From Chryseobacterium gleum (GTDB taxonomy: Bacteria > Bacteroidota > Bacteroidia > Flavobacteriales_D > Crocinitomicaceae): a stretch of DNA of 14,887 nucleotides. Below are positions 14,426 to 14,887 of this stretch, piece after piece. Each line of letters starts with the position of its first letter. The first letter of the stretch is position 1. The DNA lies in the NCBI GenBank assembly GCA_945877005.1, contig CAMCQL010000024.1, forward strand, positions 1 through 14,887, read 5' to 3'. The translations under genes were made by a program, and so were the position numbers. The notes under the pieces are model-generated. The model was given only the letters and a program-made list of their open reading frames with translations, was not told where the DNA came from and searched no databases.

Positions 14426-14887
14426 CTAACAATATTTCTTGGTGAATTCCCAAAGTACAACACCCGCACACACTGAAACATTCAAACTATGTTTTGTCCC
14501 AAATTGAGGTATTTCAATGATGTGATCACTTAAATTAATGACTTCTTGATCCACACCATCTACTTCGTTTCCAAATACTAAAGCGATTTTCGAGTAGTTT
14601 AATTGAGATGTATTCTGTAAAAAGAGCGTTTCTTCTGCCTGTTCAATGGAAGCAATGGTAACTCCTTCTTCTTTGAGTTCGTTGACTAATTCAACAATAG
14701 AGGTGCGATGCTCCCATTCTACGCTTTCAGTTGAGCCAATTGCTGTTTTGTTTATTTCTCTATGAGGTGGTGTAGCTGTAATGCCACATAAATAAATTTT
14801 TTCCACATTGAAGGCATCACATGTTCTGAAAAATGAACCGATGTTATTCAAGCTTCTGATATCGTTGAGAATTACAAGGATTGGATG
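14426..14887 (-). CDS. TrmH/SpoU-family RNA methyltransferase; 5' end outside window
   Basis: This enzyme should transfer a methyl group from S-adenosylmethionine to a ribose 2'-OH in tRNA or rRNA. The frame is open to the right edge, with HPILVILNDIRSLNNIGS readable from 14887, so an apparent TTG start at 14851 is not real. At least 153 residues are present; family members of this kind are about 175-180 residues, so some 25 are missing. The three SpoU motifs are clear: NNIGSFFRTCDAF (motif 1, with the conserved Arg), ALVFGNEVDGVDQEV (motif 2), and IEIPQFGTKHSLNVSVCAGV (motif 3, forming the trefoil knot). ITATPPHREINKTAIGSTESVEW is typical of the small flavobacterial members. The target nucleotide cannot be told. 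It is followed by gmd on the same strand after a gap with its own promoter. Confidence 0.92.
   Translation of the reverse strand, partial: HPILVILNDIRSLNNIGSFFRTCDAFNVEKIYLCGITATPPHREINKTAIGSTESVEWEHRTSIVELVNELKEEGVTIASIEQAEETLFLQNTSQLNYSKIALVFGNEVDGVDQEVINLSDHIIEIPQFGTKHSLNVSVCAGVVLWEFTKKYC

Noticed and set aside
1..14887. Mobile elements, CRISPR arrays, phage or defence genes
   Set aside because: No transposase, integrase, direct-repeat array, or recognisable defence protein was found; gene content is chromosomal housekeeping and envelope biogenesis.

Overview
The window looks like a chromosomal segment of a low-GC member of the Bacteroidota, most likely a flavobacterial (Flavobacteriales-type) genome. 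The support is a C25-family peptidase ending in a type IX secretion (T9SS) C-terminal domain, a DUF4290-murA gene pair, several promoters with the Bacteroidota -7 element TAnnTTTG, a general lack of Shine-Dalgarno sequences, and proteins that read as flavobacterial orthologues. Genes are tightly packed. No tRNA, rRNA, CRISPR array, insertion sequence or phage gene was seen, and no gap between genes exceeds 300 bases.

Left part (1-5293). The 3' part of a very large secreted C25 peptidase (PorU/PorU2-like) runs on the + strand and is cut by the window edge. It meets a convergent SLT-type lytic transglycosylase on the - strand. A short divergent region follows, then yidD on the + strand, which converges on the next operon.

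Middle (5294-7782). A two-gene - strand operon encodes a lipoprotein of unknown function with a jelly-roll-like C-terminus, followed by a polyprenyl-phosphate sugar-phosphate transferase that starts glycan assembly. It ends in an intrinsic terminator that overlaps the last codons of yidD.

Right-middle (7727-12185). A housekeeping block on the - strand runs DUF4290, murA, a TlpA-like thioredoxin, grpE, dnaJ. The first three are packed tightly (3-nt gap, then a TAATG stop/start overlap). grpE-dnaJ follows a 100-nt gap holding a TGTCA-N3-TGACA palindrome, and dnaJ ends in a strong intrinsic terminator. MurA has Asp in place of the catalytic-loop Cys, which predicts intrinsic fosfomycin insensitivity. 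DnaJ keeps only two of the four CxxCxGxG zinc motifs.

Right end (12186-14887). fcl and gmd, in transcription order gmd-fcl, make GDP-L-fucose from GDP-D-mannose. A TrmH/SpoU RNA methyltransferase is cut by the right edge.

Together the genes serve the cell envelope (peptidoglycan precursor synthesis and cleavage, surface glycan initiation, nucleotide-sugar supply, secretion of surface proteins) and protein folding. I found no convincing undescribed multi-gene system. The least explained items are the repeat-rich intergenic region 12008-12185, the palindrome before grpE, the lipoprotein of unknown role paired with the glycan-initiating transferase, and the reduced DnaJ zinc domain.
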